In this document: positions 46,947 through 57,480 of the stretch, piece after piece | Layout: every line of letters begins with the position of its first letter | Numbering within the stretch: position 1 is the first letter of the stretch | Source: Capsicum annuum | Lineage: Eukaryota; Streptophyta; Magnoliopsida; Solanales; Solanaceae | Reading direction: 5' to 3' | Assembly: GCF_002878395.1 (NCBI RefSeq) | Contig: NW_025840764.1 | Location: 1-64,000 of the forward strand | DNA length: 64,000 nucleotides | Notes under the pieces: generated by a model | The model's database searches: none | What the model was told of the DNA's origin: nothing | The model's input: only the letters and a program-made list of their open reading frames with translations | Program-made: the position numbers and the translations under genes

Positions 46947-49130
46947 TTATCTCCCCCTTGGAATCATTCGTCCTCGAATGATGGGTAGGATTTTGTTGAA
47001 GCTATGGAAGTATGGAATAATGGACGTAATATCACATTAGGAATTTTATTTCCCTCAATGAAATATTCATAGACATTCAGGAAGAGCTTTATGGCATCAC
47101 CAAGAAAATATTGTAGGCACAAATTATGAGATAAAAAAACATGACATCGACATGATCCTGGCATATGTTTTATGGAACTTGATCAACACACTGCAAAGAA
47201 TGATTTTTTCTAAGAATCCTCGGCCTGATTAAGATTGGTACAATACATGAGATGATATTCCCTAGGGACATAAGAATATATTAGAAATATTCTCTATCTC
47301 AAAAGATATGTCCAATAGCCTTTAAATTTTTGCGACGCTTCTCCACTATGATTTCTACTATGAATACCACATTTCAATATATCAATCTTATAATTTTCCC
47401 GCTAAATACATAACTGCAAGAGCTTGAGTCTAACTCTACCGTACTTCTATGTTGAAGCCTAACTCAGAGAAAAGAGGTTCTAGCTTAAGCTATGGGACTC
47501 TATACTCTATATCCTATTGAGAAGATTACTTCACCTTATCACTACCATCAAACACACTTGAGTTTTAAATTAAGAAATAGAAACCACATAACACATTAGT
47601 TTGTGTTTTCATCAATCTCAAAATTGAAGCCTATCACCACTACACCCACTTCATGGATCTCCCCACTAAGACTGGTAAATTCAATCACTCACCAAGATTT
47701 TCACCACATATCTCCTTCCTAACTATTTCACGTAACTAAAGTTCATCTCCTTCTCCCCCTTTCTCCTATAACCTTAGATCAAGAAATCACTTAAAACTTT
47801 TCACCTTTAAGAACATCTACTCCCCTACCTAAAATATCAACACGCTTCTACAACCACCATCATACTAACATACGAAGGATCATTTAGGGACCCAAGCATA
47901 AGCATCATAAAGAGAAGTAACACTTTTCAGATTATAACTCATACTTGTTGCACTACTCAAGGAGGGATATGAGGTGACAATACAATTGAATAGACACAAA
48001 TGGTTTCATATATCTAGAGTTTAGATCATAAGTAAAGAGTCGTTCGGCATAAACACAACACAACATGATTTCTTAGGAATGGACACAGTGTGAAAACATG
48101 AGTGCACACATCAAGAGTTGTATAACATAAGGCCGGAATTCCTAAAGTCGACAATTGAGGCAAGGATTTCTACTTAGATCTATTGCTCCTTATTTAAGAA
48201 CTGAACATGGCCATAAGTTTACATAAACTTTCTCTCATTAGGCTAGACCCGACATAGCATGAATCGGTAACATATAGAAAGCATAGTTTTTCTTAGAACC
48301 AAGCATGTTATAAGACATGGATATTTTTTATGGATCATGAGCATCATATCATAGAGCTTGAATACGTGAAAGACTGGACTTACCAAGACATCATTGCTTC
48401 TAGTTTGGAGGTTGAAACATGGCATGACTTACATAGGGAACTCAAACCTTAGATATTGCAGGGCTTGCATACATAAGAAATTGGTAGAATAAACTCTTAA
48501 ACTGAAGTAGGAGGAATATGCTTGAATAGGAATAAGTTTATCATGACTCTTCCATAAACTTGCCACAACTAGAAAATTTAGGAACTACTTTAATCCATCA
48601 TCTCCCCCTTAGATCCAAGTCACAATCCTAGACTTGCGGACATAAACTCACATCAAATACATAGCCATAACTCTCAACACAAAAGGTATATCACCATACA
48701 CATAAAAGTTACACTTTTCTTGACAAACTATACTCTGAGGGCCTTGCTTTCCGGAAATGCTACTCTTAACTTTCGCTAGCATCTATCGCGATCACTCTGC
48801 AACTCCCACTCTCATGAGCATACGCATCCACACTCCCTATTATAAAAGGGGGGTATCAGTACATACATGAATACAAACTCCCTTCATTAATTTCTAATAC
48901 AAAGACACTAAATTCTTTCTAGGACATCCGTTCAGGAACACTAATCATAACTTTCTCTAACCCGCAAAGTCACCAACTTCTACTAACATTATTATGGGCA
49001 TGGACATCCGTGCTTCCAAATACTTAACACTCTATCTTCAACTCCTTAGAATAGTCACTTTACACATCTCTAATCACATAACTTACAACTTAACAAAAAT
49101 TGTAAAACCATACCCAAGGGTCATATTGCC
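46947..49130 (-). other. Non-coding interior of the element at 44707
   Basis: No gag or pol residues are visible. The block near 48598-48650 (CATCTCCCCCTTAG, CCTAGACTTGCGGAC) resembles the conserved 3' non-coding block of the gag-only elements (62310-62345 and, inverted, 16065-16130), so this may be a remnant of a related non-autonomous element. Two related stretches near 48745-48835 and 48920-49010 look like a diverged duplication. The right edge, near 49130, is where EPRV copy D begins. Confidence 0.5.
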
Positions 49131-49684
49131 TACCTATATTTCCTCAAATATGTACAGATATTAAAGTTAAAAATCAGTTAAAAAGAGAAAATAAAATAAC
49201 TAGAAATGAGCTAGTAAGCTTTTGTCAAGATATTGGATATATGAAGCTATCAGACCCTTCAAAGGAAGTTATGAAGAAGATTAAAAGACAACATAAAAAT
49301 ATAAAGATAAATCTAAAAAATCTCATTATTATAAAAGACAATTTAAAAGATTCCAAAAAGATTCTAAAGGTGAATATAAAACCAATAATGAAACATGTTG
49401 AAACTGCGGAAAAATAAGTCATAGGGCCAAAAATTATCGGGTTCCAAATAAAAAGAAAGATAAGATAAATATATTAGAAATAGGAAACAAAGTTAAAGAT
49501 AAATTATATTTGATTCTTGATGAAAATGGAAATAGTTCATCTTTTGAAGAAAGTCTTACTGATGAAAATCATCTTAATGTAGCATACAGTTTAGATAGTA
49601 GTGAATTAACAGATCATAGTAATTGTAGCGATGCAATTTACACTTGCGATAATCATTTTATAAATGTTATCACCAATAGTAATT
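49131..49684 (+). pseudogene. EPRV D coat protein C-terminal part and zinc knuckle
   Basis: Starts within the core equivalent to LKNQLKRENKITRNELVSFC (49165-49225), then basic sequence and a knuckle near 49390-49440. In the knuckle the Trp codon after the first Cys is TGA and the last Cys is Tyr. The acidic stretch ILDENGNSSSFEESL and a terminal INVITNSN with TGA at about 49684 follow. Frameshifts near 49390. The first part of the coat protein is not in the window. Confidence 0.78.
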
Positions 49685-50040
49685 GAAAAAAGAATCCTTA
49701 TTTGACATGATAAATCATCTAGAAGATCCAACTCTTAGGAGAAAATATTTACTAGCCTTATAGGATATTGTTCTTAATCATCTGGTTGATAAAGAAACTA
49801 TTGAACCCTTTAATATGAAAAATGTATTAAATAAATTTAAAGAACATAAGTCTGAAAAACAATACAGGATCTTCAGGCAGAATTAGTATACATAAAAGAA
49901 GAAGTTAGACAAGTTATGCAAAGACTTAATGATCTAGAAGTAGAATCACTTGCTAATAAAAACACTAAAAGATTTAACATCTAAACAAGACCCCAAATCA
50001 CATCAATTTGATCTTCGTGAAATATCAGGAATAAAAAGTG
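49685..50040 (+). pseudogene. EPRV D linker
   Basis: Degenerate region between coat protein and protease, matching 28461-28830 of copy B in reverse. Several stops. No domain. Confidence 0.5.
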
Positions 50041-50558
50041 ATAATAGAGAAGTAAAGTCTCTAGAAATAGAATCTCTAGAGAAACCTCCTATAAATAAAT
50101 TAGGAATCAATAGAATTACTATAGTTATCAATAAAGATTATAAAATTCATAAGATTGCATTATTCGATATAGGTATATATGAAAGTTTCTTTATAGAAGG
50201 ATTAGTTCCTATAGAGTACCTAGAAAAAGGTGCTACACACTTATTCTCTGCAACAGGAGAAAGATTAAAAATAAATTATAAACTCCCCAAAGAACATATT
50301 TGCAATGACAAAGTTTGTTTTATTAATAATTTTGTAATAACTAAAGATAATAATGAAGAGATAATATTAGGTCTTCATTTAGGTCTTCATTTTATAACTC
50401 AACTAAAACCTTATATTGCCGAGCTAGATGGCATCCACACCACTATTTTAGGAAAAAAGATCATTTTCCCCTATCTAAACAATATATCCAAAGAAAAAAG
50501 TGATTTTATAAAAACTCAAACTATAATAGTAAATCAAAAGAAGAAAATGATTTTATAA
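50041..50558 (+). pseudogene. EPRV D protease
   Basis: Within the 202-codon frame at 49950-50558: PPINKLGINRITIVINKDYK, then KIALFDIGIYESFFIEG, in which DTGAD is changed to DIGIY, an inactive site. FSATGERLKINYKL and FVITKDNNEEIILGLHLGL follow. A short duplication (about 12 bp, near 50370-50395) creates the LGLHLGLHF repeat. Then IHTTILGKKIIFPY. Confidence 0.83.
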
Positions 50559-51072
50559 AAGATCAAACTATCTTTAGGATAAACTGTGTAAAGAGTCAAA
50601 TAAACATTAAAAAATTAGAATTTTCGCTAGAAAAAGGTAGAAATCCACAAGGATTCATACAACGAGGGTTTGTTCCAATGAAATTCATTCCCAAAAGGTT
50701 TCTAGGAAATCTCAACTATGTTGCAAATCTTATATTCTTATTGTTAGATAGGTTTGTAGGGTTCATCTTATGAAACATTTAGTCTAGTGGGGAGTAGAGA
50801 AAAACTAATCTGCTATTAAAAGAAAATTTTATGATATTATGAATTATCAAATTTGAAAAATTCTTTGAAAATAGCCAGAATTGTTTTACAAAAGATGTCA
50901 AAATTTTATTTTTAATAGATTTTATAAAGAGAGAAATTCTCTCCTAAAATTTAACAAAATATTTCTACAGGGAAATAATGAGATTCGGAACACCAAGAAT
51001 GAGGTTGAGGCCTCCATTCCAGCCTTTTTGACCAGAAGAAAAAATGAAAAGACCCTTCAACGAAGAAGATAA
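50559..51072 (+). pseudogene. EPRV D RT-deletion junction and RNase H tail
   Basis: At 50650-50760 the protease-side linker runs into GFVPMKFIPKRFLGNLNYVA, the last part corresponding to RT residues at 42540 in copy C. The palm, YIDD and RNase H catalytic parts are missing. The end of RNase H (KFNKIFLQGNNE) reappears near 50960 in the frame 50881-51072. The same join is found in copy B. Confidence 0.8.
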
Positions 51073-51378
51073 AATGTCAGATAATAGATATTCAGTCTTG
51101 ATAGAATTTCCATCCCTGCCAAGGGATACCATTCCCCTACCATTAAAAGAATTTGTCACCTGTTTACCCAAAATGCAACCACTTAAATAAATATTTAAAG
51201 AAGAATCCTTGTTATCAGCCAATAAAAATATTGCTTTCTAAACCAAAAATAGCTGCACGATGAAACAACCGGAGACATATAACAGGCAGTCTCCCCAGCC
51301 ACTCCACAAAAGAGAAAAGAACAGAGTATTCCTGATAAAAATTAATTTGAGATAATTAATTTGTAGGTACTGCCAATA
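51073..51378 (+). pseudogene. EPRV D polyprotein C-terminal tail
   Basis: MSDNRYSVLIEFPSLPRDT and PLPLKEFVTCLPKMQPLK are readable before stops, in the frame after RNase H. No known domain. It ends just before the downstream ORF. Confidence 0.5.
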
Positions 51379-52216
51379 ATGTCAGTTGATAATAAATATG
51401 AAAGTTTCCGAGTACCAAAGTTATTAAAACCTTGTTATACAAATTGGGATTATGTGAAGACAGATGATCCCCTCAAAATTCGAAAGTAGTATGAGTTTAT
51501 TTTAAAAGATACTGATTTTTTACAAATTGAGCTTAAGTTAGTAGATATAAATGATCCCAACAGTATTCAATACTTGAAGTTTTCAATTAATAGGATATTA
51601 AGACCGTTTGAATGGTATGTAGATTATCTACATATGCCTATTCCTTTGTCAAGAAATTATCGACCTCAAACATATAATTGGTATGATTATAAGGAGACCT
51701 GGTACAATTTTATGTATGTTAGTCCTAACACTCACTCCTGGTTTATTAAATACTAGAGTAGATGAAGATTGTTGTAATTCCTCAATGGTTCTATAATTGG
51801 TAGAGCCAATATGGAAGAAATAAATAGGTATTGTCAACATAATTTCAAAATCAGTTTGAAATGTTCCAGGTAGAGCGAAAAATATCTATACTACTAGAGA
51901 ATATTAAATGGTGTAAATTTTTTATTGAATTGTTTTTTGTATCATCTATTGGTCCTTTGATATTCATGAAATTGAAAGGACAAAATATTTAAGTAAGACC
52001 ATCAAGATAAGAGAATGGAGTCTAACAGAAAAACCAACAACAATTCATCCTCATGAAAGGAAACACACCTTTCTAAAGAAGAATTAAAAAGAAGACTCAA
52101 AGAAGCCTTGTTAAGTCTAGATAATGAGAACAATTCAAAGCAGATAATGGAATTATTAGACATTGCATCTTCACATGCCTGTGAACCTAACAAAGGTGAC
52201 ATGATGGATCCATAAG
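51379..52216 (+). pseudogene. EPRV D downstream ORF of unknown function
   Basis: ATG at 51379 (MSVDNKYESFRVPKLLKPCY). One TAG at 51487-51489, then open through RPFEWYVDYLHMPIPLS to a TAG at 51754, then several more breaks. The tail near 52015-52215 is lysine/glutamate-rich (HLSKEELKRRLKEALLSLDN, likely a short coiled coil), ending near GDMMDP. Copy E carries the same gene in part. By position it corresponds to a second ORF after the polyprotein as in florendoviruses, but I do not recognise the protein. Class 1 copies lack it. Confidence 0.72.
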
Positions 52217-52985
52217 GAATAGCATAGACATACCTCCTTAATTAAAAGAAAAGGTTTAACACTCTTTTAAATTTTAAAAAGCTAATTGGTAGATCCCACA
52301 GATAAAATGAAGACTTGAAGACAAATGGCACAAATCTTCCAGGAAGAAAAAGCCAAAATCTTTTTAAAATAAACAAAAAACACATGATTAAGATAAAAAA
52401 AGATAGTCAGAGACACGAACAAAACAAATAAATAGTCGTCAACTACTCATAGACAGGTGTAGAATAAATAACATGTATTAGTATATGAACAGATGTAAAA
52501 TAGATAGTGTCTTTTAGATATTAGTCAGCACTTTTGAGGCCTATTTAAGTCTTCCAAATTGTAATAGAGAGAGCATTCTGAAATTTCCAAAACTTAGAAA
52601 AACTCTCTACCACTTTCCCATATTTCCTATCTTCCCTCTATAATCTTTCTACATTTCCCAAATCAATAAATTTTTTTTTGTAAGTGTAAATTCTCTATTT
52701 CTAACTGTTCTAATTGATTTTTCTTTACTTTTATTTTGTTCTTATTTTGTTGTTCTAAAGTTAATTTCAAAGTTTAAATTACTTTCAAAGTATAAACTAC
52801 TTTAAATTGTTACTTTGCTCCTCATTTTTGCGATCTATCCTCATTTAAATTGTTACTTTGCTCCTCATTTTCGATTGGTCCCCCAAATAGCATCAGAGCT
52901 AAGTTGCTCGGGAGGGAATATGATCATGAGTAGGACAATTATTCCAAGAGTAACACTAATTTCAAATGGATCAAGGACAGCGTAA
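52217..52985 (+). promoter_or_regulatory. EPRV D promoter, polyadenylation signal, primer-binding site and leader
   Basis: One ~69-bp repeat unit (52276-52320), TATA-like TATTTAAG at 52542-52549, AATAAA at 52665-52670, and the degenerate primer-binding site TAGCATCAGAGC at 52888-52899. A block around 52800-52865 (TTACTTTGCTCCTCATTTT) occurs twice. The leader is about 85 bp before it meets copy E head to head. Confidence 0.75.
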
Positions 52986-53337
52986 CACTTTAGTCTCTTT
53001 TACTTATGCTTATATTCCTTCCCAAGCAACTTGGCCCTGATACTATTTAGGGGACGGATCGGCAAAACGAGGAGCAAAGTAACAATTTAAAGTAGTTTAT
53101 ACTTTGAAAGTATGTTAAAATTTGAAATTAACTTTAGAACAACAAAATAATAACAAAATAAAAGTAAACAAAAATTAATTAAAACAGTAGAGAAATAGAA
53201 AATTTATACTTACAAAAACTTTTTATTAATTTAGGAAATGTAGAGAGATTATAGAGGGCAGATGGGAAATATGGGAAAGTGATGGAGAGTTTTTCTAATT
53301 TGTGAAAATTTCTGAATTCTCTCTCTATTATAAGTTG

Positions 53338-53447
53338 CGAAAACAACCTTTCTACTTCTTTAGAGGTAGAGGTATGGACTGTGTACATCTTACCCTCCCC
53401 AGACCTCACTATGTGGGAATACACTGGGTTTGTTGTTGTTGTTGTTG
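53338..53447 (+). mobile_element. 5'-truncated TS-type SINE (3' end, 110 bp)
   Basis: Contains GGTAGAGGTATGGACTGTGT, CAGACCTCACTATGTGGGAA and a (TTG)n tail at about 53429-53447, the hallmarks of the 3' end of Solanaceae TS/SolS SINEs. It is flanked by an exact 18-bp direct repeat TCTCTCTATTATAAGTTG (53320-53337 and 53448-53465). Copy D has the uninterrupted target (52555-52575 region). The pol III box part is missing, so it arrived as a 5'-truncated copy. Confidence 0.88.
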
Positions 53448-53470
53448 TCTCTCTATTATAAGTTGAAAGA

Positions 53471-53478
53471 CTTAAATA
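53471..53478 (-). promoter_or_regulatory. TATA-like box of EPRV copy E
   Basis: CTTAAATA on the plus strand (TATTTAAG on the minus strand). The SINE sits 23 bp downstream of it in transcription sense, between promoter and polyadenylation signal. Confidence 0.65.
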
Positions 53479-53784
53479 GGCCTCAAAAGTACTAACTAAT
53501 ATCTAACAAACACTATCTATTTTACATCTGTTCACATACTAATACATACTATTTATTCTACACCTGTCTAGAAGTAGGGGATGACTATTTATTTATTTTG
53601 CACGTGTCTCTGACTATCTTTTTTATCTTGGTCATGTGTCTTTTGATGATTTTGAGAAGATTTTGGCTTTTTTTTTGAAGATTTGGGCCATTTGTATTCT
53701 AGTCTTCATTTTATCTGTGGGGTCCACCAAGTAGTTTTTCAAATTTTGAAAAAGTGCTGGCACCTTTTTTTTAATTGAGGAAGT

Positions 53785-54426
53785 ATGCTTGTGCTTATCC
53801 CTTGCGAATCCATTATGTCATCGTTACTAGGTTCACTGGCATATGAAGATATAGTATCTAATAATTCCATTATATTCTTTAAATCATTCTCATTATCTAG
53901 ACTTGACAAGGCTTCTTTGAATATTCTTTTTAATTCTTCTTTGGAGAGGTATGATTCCTTTCGCGAGGATGAACTTGTTGCTGGTTTTTCTGTTGGACTC
54001 TATCCTTAAATCTTGATGGTCTTACTTTAATATTTGATCCTTTTAATTTCATGAATATCAAAGGACCAATAGATAATATATGAAATTCTTTTTGGAATAA
54101 AAAATTTACACCATTTAACATTCTCCGGTAATGTAGAGATATTCTGCTCTACTTGGAACTTTTCAAACTGCTTATGAAATTATGTTGACAATACCTGCTT
54201 ATTTCCTCCAAATTTGCTCCACCAATCATAGAACCATCGGGGAATCACAATCGTCTTTATCTGCTCTGAGTATTTAACGCACCAGGAGTGTGTGTTAGGC
54301 CTAACATACATAAAATTTTACCAGGCCGCATTATAATCATAACAATTATAGGTTTGAGGTCAATAACTTCTTGACAGAGGAAAAGGTGTATGTAGATGAT
54401 CTACATACCATTCAAACAGGCTTAAT
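53785..54426 (-). pseudogene. EPRV E downstream ORF, partial
   Basis: Minus-strand counterpart of 51595-52215. Begins (cut by gypsy 3) at FEWYVDHLHTPFPLSRSY, then PNTHSW and a well-preserved IKTIVIPRWFYDWWSKFGG near 54205-54255, then the charged tail YLSKEELKRIFKEALSSLDN. Fewer stops than in D over the middle. The aromatic WFYDWW core is the most distinctive feature of this unknown protein. The plus frame 53785-54009 is an antisense shadow. Confidence 0.72.
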
Positions 54427-55395
54427 TGACCCGACCCAACCCCGAGCCTTGTCGTAACGCACATTCAAACACCTTGGGGTAATAATATAACTAAAACAAA
54501 TTCCAAAGACCATTAAACCATTACCATGCAATCCAATTGTCCAAAACCACTATCAATGCATATAAAAGCATAATTAAAACCATAGAAAACCATAACCAAG
54601 CATTCAATATCAACCCCCCCGATAATAGATGAAAACCATAATCATGAAATAGTAAAACCATGAAATCAAATCATATAAACCATGCCTTTAGTTGAAATTA
54701 CAATAAGAAAAGAGAATCATGCCTTAAACCGAAGAATTGATGGAATGAAATCACCAAGATAAGCCTCATAATAATCTATAAGATGAAACCCTAGCCTTCT
54801 TGCCCAAAAAGCTCTTGAGAGAATTATAAGATGTTTTGGAATAGTTTCTAAGTGTTAATGAATAGAATAATAGGGTAAATAACCTCCAAAGTGTATTAGA
54901 AGTTGTGGGTCATAATTAGGGTAAGTAGGGAAATGTCCAGAATACTCTCACATAAATCCCTTACAAACCCATCACAGGGATACGACTGACCCATACAAGT
55001 CGTGCCCTCCTATACGATCAGTATCCACCACTCGTATCTAAGACTCAATCCTTGAATCAAATACTGTCCAGTATACGACTCATCCAACCAAGTCGTAACC
55101 ATATTATATGATCCATACCCATAACTCGTATCCCTAGCAGAATGAAATACCAAGAGGATCAAACACTATCCACCATTCGAGTCCCTGATACGACTCGCAC
55201 CAATACCTACAACTCATACTCCTAAGTCATACCTATTACAGTGATCAAAACTATCCTACCAACTAACACTGGTCAGCATACGACATGACCATACCACTCA
55301 TACCTTAATATACGACTCGTAGCCATGAGTCGTACTAGGTATAAAGAATGGATTTCTAGCAAATTTTCTAAGGATCAAAGCCCAGGATGTTTAAG
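54427..55395 (-). repeat. 3' LTR of gypsy 3 (~969 bp)
   Basis: The left end TGACCCGAC is at 54427, directly after EPRV sequence. The right end near 55395 abuts a minus-strand polypurine tract (TATCCCCCACT, about 55396-55407) and the CATTCGGGGATGAATG word. It contains repeated palindromic CG words (TACGACTCGTA types) between 55005 and 55335. A second LTR is not in the window, so the right end is less certain. Confidence 0.75.
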
Positions 55396-55559
55396 TATCC
55401 CCCACTAGGAACATTCATCCCCGAATGACGGACAAAGTAGGGGTAACAACATACAGAGTTATTTGTATTATCAAACATCCCCTTAACAAAGTTTGAAAAT
55501 AAAGACGCAAAGATGTTAATCTTTCCTTTAGTAAACTCAAAAAATAAAGAGGTATTCTA

Positions 55560-56900
55560 GACACATAACTTCCGCACGAATCCCAGGAGAAGAAAACAAA
55601 TGTGGATACTTGGAATTCATGTCCTCTTTCGCTTTCCATGTAGCTTTTTCCACCTTATGGTTCCGCCATAGAACTTTAACTGAACCACATCCTTGGTCCG
55701 CAATCGATGAACTTGCCTATCTAATATCTCAACCGAGACCTCTTTATAAGACAGAATCCAAAATACTCAATCCTTCCAATCGAACAACCAAAGAAGGATC
55801 ACCAAGATGTTTTCTCAACATAGAAACATAAAAGACCGGATGAACCAAACTTAAGCTAAATGGCAACTCTAACTCATATGTAACATTGCCAACTCTCCAC
55901 AAAATCACATAAGGACCAAAGAATCGAGGACTGAGTTTCCCCTTTTTGCCGAACCGCACCACTCCCTTCATTGGATAGACCTTGACGAACACCCTATTCC
56001 CAACCTCAACTCCAAGTATCTATGGCTAACATCTGCATAGGACTTTTGGCTACTTTGGGTAGCTTTAAGCCTATCCTAAATCACTTTGACCTTCTCTATC
56101 GCCTGATAAACCAAATCCAGACCAAACATATCTGCTTCTCCAAGCTCAAACCACCTAATAGGAGATCTATACCTCCTACCATAAAACGTCTTGAAAGGAT
56201 CCATACTAATACTCGAATGATAGCTATTATTGTAAGCAAACTCCACCAAAGGTAGATGCTCAACCTAATTGCCACTATAGTTAATCACACAGGACTGAAG
56301 CATATCTTCTAATGTCTGAATAGTTCTCTCCACCTGCCAATCTGACTGTGGATGAAAAGTAGTACTCAGACTAACCTTAGTCCCCAACCCTTCTAAAAAG
56401 ACCATCAGAAATAAGACATAAATTGCACACCACGATCAGAAATAATTGAGACAGGTACCCCATGGAGCTTCACAATCTCTTGAAGATATAACCGCGTATA
56501 ATACTCTGGTGAAAAAGTAGTCCGCACTGGAAAGAAATACACAGACTTGGTCATCCTATCCACAATGACCTAAATTGAATCATACTAATTTTGAGATCGA
56601 GGAAGACCAGTAACGAAGTCTATATTGATCTCTTCCCACTTCCATTCGGGCAAATTAATTTCTTGATACAACCCTCCTAGCATTATATGCTCAACCTTAA
56701 CCTGTTGACACACCATGCACTTGGCCACAAAATCTACCATATCCCTCTTTATGCCATTCCACCAGTAGATCTCCTTGAGGTCATGATACATATTAGTTGA
56801 GCCGGGATGAAAAATATAGCATGACTAATATGCCTCAGCTAAAACCGTTTGTCGCAGCCCGTTGATATCAAGAACACACGGCTTACCTTGGTACTGTAAG
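55560..56900 (-). pseudogene. Gypsy 3 integrase
   Basis: N-terminal zinc domain: MYHDLKEIYWWNGIKRDMVD, then KCMVCQQVKVEH with both Cys. Core: WEEINIDFVTGLP (first Asp), then VRTTFSPEYYTRLYLQEIVK and VPVSIISDRGVQF (second Asp). The Glu region is frame-broken near 56290-56380. C-terminal: GKKGKLSPRFFGPYVILWRV (55992-55744) and a tail to about 55560 (LDRQVHRLRTKDV). Unlike gypsy 2 the catalytic core is present, but stops interrupt it. Confidence 0.88.
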
Positions 56901-57480
56901 TACCATCACCATTGATCTCAAATACCACTACCTTTTGCCCATCAATGTCACCCTTGATTTTTATCAAGAAAGGATCTAGAACTTGCTTCTTATTAATCTC
57001 TGCATCAAGAGACGATCAAACCACTTCTTGCACATTACACTACCATCCTTAGATTTCACAAGACAAACTCCATAATTAGATAAACGGTGAATATCCTTCA
57101 CCAATTCCTGCTTTCTTTTCTCTATTTGTGCCAAACTCTTTATGGATAACATACTAAGAGCATCAACAACCATATTATCCTTACTTGGGTAGTAGTGAAG
57201 ACTCATATCATAATCCTTTAAAAGCTTAAGCCACCTCCTCTGCCTGAGATTAAGCTTTTTCTGAGTGAACACATGTTGAAGACTCTTGTGATAAGAAAAG
57301 ATATCCATATGAACCCCATACAAATAATGCTGCCATATTTTCAAAGCAAACACAACCGCCAAAAACTCCAAATCATGAGTAGGATAATTTCTCCCATAGA
57401 ACTTTAACTTCCTAGAAGCATAGGCAATCACCTTCCCATGCTACATAAAAAAAACTAAGATCCACCTGAGATACATCACA
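56901..57480 (-). pseudogene. Gypsy 3 RNase H
   Basis: The frame at 57431-56976: [20 protein letters not shown] (with the catalytic Glu) and [20 protein letters not shown], where the usual TDHKSLQ is SYHKSLQ, so one Asp is lost. [20 protein letters not shown] follows, then the connection to integrase. The region before 57431, with the first Asp, is broken. Confidence 0.88.

Larger units (their letters stand above)
49131..52985 (+). mobile_element. Endogenous pararetrovirus copy D, class 2 (RT-RNase H deleted, downstream ORF present)
   Basis: Plus-strand order: end of coat protein with zinc knuckle, linker, protease, deletion junction, RNase H tail, downstream ORF, promoter with AATAAA, primer-binding site and leader. 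Matches copy B to the RNase H tail and copy E from the downstream ORF to the leader. The 5' end is missing. Confidence 0.83.
52986..54426 (-). mobile_element. Endogenous pararetrovirus copy E, class 2, truncated by gypsy 3
   Basis: Minus strand: primer-binding site GCCCTGATACTA (53034-53045, two mismatches), AATAAA at 53222-53227, TATA-like box 53471-53478, one ~69-bp unit (53705-53770) and the downstream ORF. It faces copy D head to head about 50-70 bp from its site. Gypsy 3 cuts it at 54427. Confidence 0.82.

Noticed and set aside
53785..54009. Plus frame of 74 codons, also seen in reverse at 52002-52202
   Set aside because: Antisense shadows of the class 2 downstream viral ORF in opposite orientations.
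55610..56255. Two plus frames of 73 and 77 codons
   Set aside because: They lie opposite gypsy 3 integrase and tail and have no recognisable domain.
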